64,000 bases of DNA from NCBI GenBank assembly GCA_900468625.1, contig UBUL01000001.1, forward strand, positions 230,440 to 294,439, in the 5' to 3' direction. A model generated the notes under the pieces. It worked only from the letters and a program-made list of their open reading frames with translations, was not told where the DNA came from and ran no database searches. How positions within the stretch are numbered: the first letter of the stretch is position 1; every line of letters begins with the position of its first letter. This DNA is from Hyphomicrobiales bacterium (GTDB lineage Bacteria; Pseudomonadota; Alphaproteobacteria; Rhizobiales; Rhizobiaceae). Shown here piece by piece: positions 61,649-64,000 of this stretch. Both the position numbers and the translations under genes were made by a program.

Positions 61649-63601
61649 CTACTCGACCGAATTGAACTTCTTCACCTGAAGAAAATTCACCGCGGTCCCG
61701 CTGAAGCGCTCGGGATCGATCGAAGCCGTCTGAACCTTGAATCCGTCGGTATAAACGGCGGTCGGCTGAGCACGAAGCGTCGGGCTTACGAAACGCGGCG
61801 CCTTGACAGGGCGGTTTACGATCTCGACACGAGCTTTTGCGATCGCCCACTGCGAAATCATCTTCTCCGTCAGTTTCGGCGCAGTCGTCACCGTGGCGTG
61901 TCCGGCATCGGCATCCGCCGCATCCTGCTTGCTCGGCCTTGCGCCCTTGGCTGCAATACCTGCGGCAATCGCGCGTTCCTGCGGCGTCGGCGTTTCGAAA
62001 TTGTCGCCGAAGCGATGGCTGCCGGCCTTCACCTCGTTGCGGATCGGCGCAAGCGCAGCCACCTGCATCGGCATCTGCTGAGCCGGCCGCTGCTGCGGCA
62101 GGACCGCCGCGATCGCCTGCGCCGCATCATTGCTCATGGCACTACCATTGCCCGAAGGCGGGAGCTGATCCTTCGATGCGACATTGTTCAACGGCGCCGC
62201 CACCGGAACGGCGTTGTTCGCATCCGCTCGATCGGGCCGGCTCTGCTCCAGGGCCGCAACGACGGAAGGCGAGAGCGCGCCTGCATCGGCCTGGTCGTCG
62301 ATCGCTTCCTGATCGGCATCGGCGGAGGCCAGAAGGTTTTCGGCAATTTCAGGACGCTGCGCCGGCACAGGAACGGCGGCAAGCTGTCCCCTCATGTCAG
62401 CTTCGGCAGAGGCCAGTTCGGCATCGCCGGGCGCGCGGCGATCCAGCAAGGACGGCACCGGCACATGATAGGAGCGAAGATCGGCATATTGCTGCTGATC
62501 GTCCGCATTCGGCATGGCAGCGGCAAGCGCATCCTGAGCAGCATTACGCGAGGGCGACACGAGAGCGGAAGCGACATCGCTGCCTGCAGGCTGGTTTCCG
62601 AAGGCCGGGCGAACCTGCGGAACAGGCGCGTTCACGCTGGCAACCTGAACCTGGGCAGGAGCTTGAGCCGGGCTATCGTCGCCTTCGTCACTTGCGGCCG
62701 GAGCCGGCTGACCCTTGGGGGTCGCCGAAGCGACAGCCACCGGCGCCGCAGTCGTGCCGCTATCGGCATTGTCCTCTTCCTCGTCGGCACCGCCGCCACC
62801 GAACAGGCGGGCAAAGAAGCCGCGGCGCGGCGACGAAGAGCTTGCAATCTGGATATTGTCCGACGACATCCGGCGCTTATAGTCGGCGACTGCTTCCTGG
62901 TAGCCAGGCAACGGCCGTCCGTCCGCCGGTATATGCATCGTCTTGCCGTTCGGGAACAGGCGGACGAGATCCTGACGATCCATGCGCGGCCATGCGCGCA
63001 CGCCGCCGACGTCCATATGCACGAAGGGCGAACCGGAAGTCGGATAATAGCCGACGCCACCCACCTGCAGCTTCATGCCGATTTCGCGCAGCTTGGAAAG
63101 CTTGACGTCCGGGAGATAGAAATCCATCGCATTGCCGAGCATGTGCTGGCTCTTCTTGGCAACGCCGGTATGGGCAGAGCGTGTGCGCAGCATCTCGTTG
63201 GTGCCGGGAGAACGGAACCCGCAGATGACGTAGATGAATTCGTGCGATCCGCTTTCGCGATAGGCTTCCCAGATGAGATCGAAAAGCCGCGGGTTCATCT
63301 TGGTCGGCTGATTCTTGCGCCAGTCGCGCAGGATGCGGTTCAGCTTCTCCAGACCGTCCGGATCGAACTTGCCGTTGCGCTTGTAGGTGATGACGGCCTT
63401 TTCGCCGGTGTGGACGTAATAGATCTTCAGGCTGCGGGTTTCGCCGCCTGCCTGAGAGGGGGTGCCAACGAAAACAGGGGTGGAAACAGCCAAAGCAAGG
63501 AGACCAACGGCTGCTACCTTGGCCACCTTGCGAAATAAATCCGAGCACGCAGAAAACCTGCTCAAGCTTTTAGGCTTGGTATTTCCACTCAAATTCGGCA
63601 A
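61649..63601 (-). CDS. DUF882 (M15-like) murein-peptidase-type protein with long low-complexity tail
   Basis: 650 residues. A basic leader and membrane/signal segment (about 24-46) precede the DUF882 domain (about 55-220), related to LAS/M15 D,D-peptidases: ICGFRSP (R130), SQHMLGNAMD with H153 and D160, and FVHMDVGG with H195 supply the zinc site. Residues 225-620 are Ala/Pro/Gln/Asp-rich and low in complexity; the last 30 (VQTASIDPERFSGTAVNFL) look ordered again. It likely trims or binds peptidoglycan in the periplasm. The start is a TTG at 63601 with GGGGA ahead; no ATG is available. Confidence 0.8.
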   Translation of the reverse strand: MPNLSGNTKPKSLSRFSACSDLFRKVAKVAAVGLLALAVSTPVFVGTPSQAGGETRSLKIYYVHTGEKAVITYKRNGKFDPDGLEKLNRILRDWRKNQPTKMNPRLFDLIWEAYRESGSHEFIYVICGFRSPGTNEMLRTRSAHTGVAKKSQHMLGNAMDFYLPDVKLSKLREIGMKLQVGGVGYYPTSGSPFVHMDVGGVRAWPRMDRQDLVRLFPNGKTMHIPADGRPLPGYQEAVADYKRRMSSDNIQIASSSSPRRGFFARLFGGGGADEEEDNADSGTTAAPVAVASATPKGQPAPAASDEGDDSPAQAPAQVQVASVNAPVPQVRPAFGNQPAGSDVASALVSPSRNAAQDALAAAMPNADDQQQYADLRSYHVPVPSLLDRRAPGDAELASAEADMRGQLAAVPVPAQRPEIAENLLASADADQEAIDDQADAGALSPSVVAALEQSRPDRADANNAVPVAAPLNNVASKDQLPPSGNGSAMSNDAAQAIAAVLPQQRPAQQMPMQVAALAPIRNEVKAGSHRFGDNFETPTPQERAIAAGIAAKGARPSKQDAADADAGHATVTTAPKLTEKMISQWAIAKARVEIVNRPVKAPRFVSPTLRAQPTAVYTDGFKVQTASIDPERFSGTAVNFLQVKKFNSVE

Positions 63602-63776
63602 TTCGATCCCCGTCCGACAGACAATGTCGCATCGTGTTCCAAATGGCTGTCAATTGCGGTGACACGATGACAAAAATGCCACACATGGTCGCCCTCTTCA
63701 TACATGGTGAACGATGCACTAACAAGTGCTTTACGACGGGTAACAAAATATGCTTGCCTAAACGTTAAGCTTTCCT

Positions 63777-64000
63777 TCATGCGGCGCTTTTTTGCGGGTC
63801 ATCCGGGTCTATCCCATAGTCTTTCAACTTGCGATAGAGAGTTGAACGTCCGATACCAAGCTTTCTTGCCACTTGACTCATCTGCCCGCGATAGAATTTG
63901 AGAGCAAATCGGATCAGTTCCTCCTCCACATCCGCCAGTTTCCGCACATCGCCCGATGTGTTGGTGCTGACGATGACATTGTCGGAAGCCGAAGCCGAAA
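63777..64000 (-). CDS. C-terminal part of a Fis-type DNA-binding regulator (partial)
   Basis: The gene runs off the right edge; 74 codons are visible. The stop is at 63777-63779. The last 60 residues contain LADVEEELIRFALKFYRGQMSQVARKLGIGRSTLYRKLKDYGID, a Fis-family helix-turn-helix as found at the C-terminus of NtrC-type sigma-54 activators. The N-terminal receiver and AAA+ domains are outside the window, so the exact class is not shown. It is upstream of, and on the same strand as, the DUF882 gene. Confidence 0.75.
   Translation of the reverse strand, partial: SASASDNVIVSTNTSGDVRKLADVEEELIRFALKFYRGQMSQVARKLGIGRSTLYRKLKDYGIDPDDPQKSAA

Overview
The window reads as a chromosomal segment of a high-GC alphaproteobacterium of the family Rhizobiaceae, most like the genus Rhizobium and in particular the acid-tolerant tropici/rhizogenes side of it. 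The evidence is the lpiA-atvA operon, RIME-like mosaic repeats, a class I aldolase in a tkt-gap-pgk-fba run, ZapA/DUF4164, RcdA, GapR, DUF1192, DUF1036, DUF1244 and DUF882 proteins, and an alphaproteobacterial 6S RNA. Almost everything is densely packed housekeeping or conserved accessory sequence. No prophage, insertion sequence, CRISPR array, rRNA or tRNA was seen.

Layout. 0-8.4 kb is a leftward block: yebC, an odd metallo-beta-lactamase-fold protein, a YmdB-type phosphodiesterase, 5-formyl-THF cyclo-ligase, a HAD phosphatase, then atvA and lpiA (hydrolysis and synthesis of lysyl-phosphatidylglycerol). 8.9-14.7 kb is accessory: an ArsR/SRPBCC pair, an MmyB-type regulator with two SDR genes (one lacking the catalytic Tyr and Lys), and a MarR regulator divergent from a ClC-type chloride/proton exchanger. 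A 6S RNA lies at 14.85-15.01 kb behind zapA. In many proteobacteria 6S RNA adjoins the cyclo-ligase gene, so the 11 kb between them here looks inserted. 16-25 kb is the central carbon cluster: tkt, gap, a PF06475 protein, a K+/H+ antiporter, pgk and class I fba.

25-41 kb holds a serine hydrolase, PhzF, a 53-residue membrane protein, an MFS transporter, DUF1192, a previously unassigned-looking three-hairpin small RNA, and rcdA behind a perfect CtrA box. It continues with rpmE, a BmrA-type ABC exporter, DUF1508, a YciI/ECF42 sigma pair, a MotA/ExbB plus OmpA/MotB-like stator pair, an inositol monophosphatase, a Sel1-repeat protein, a divergent ThiE-like protein and an orphan ArsR. 40.7-43.2 kb has two divergent DUF465 genes, purE-purK and rpmJ.

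43.3-64 kb contains a TPR lipoprotein-like protein, an alpha/beta hydrolase, a LysR-tautomerase-cupin-DUF4865-PLP lyase cluster, a LysE exporter, a beta-hydroxyacid dehydrogenase and DUF1036-pyk. It then has N-formylglutamate amidohydrolase, DUF1244 and gapR, a nitronate monooxygenase, ilvE and a flavin amine oxidase. A small CopC-containing envelope cluster, a deacetylase/GT25 pair, a large DUF882 murein-peptidase-like protein and the C-terminus of a Fis-type regulator finish the window.

Themes. Two systems bear on envelope charge and pH (lpiA/atvA and ClC). Several genes bear on the cell cycle and nucleoid (zapA, rcdA with its CtrA box, gapR, and possibly the small RNA). Repeats are RIME-type palindromes in the intergenic regions; one provides the stop codons of both genes it separates. 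The strongest items for follow-up are the small RNA upstream of rcdA, the split 6S locus, the LysR-tautomerase cluster and the CopC cluster. No wholly new multi-gene system could be proven from sequence alone.
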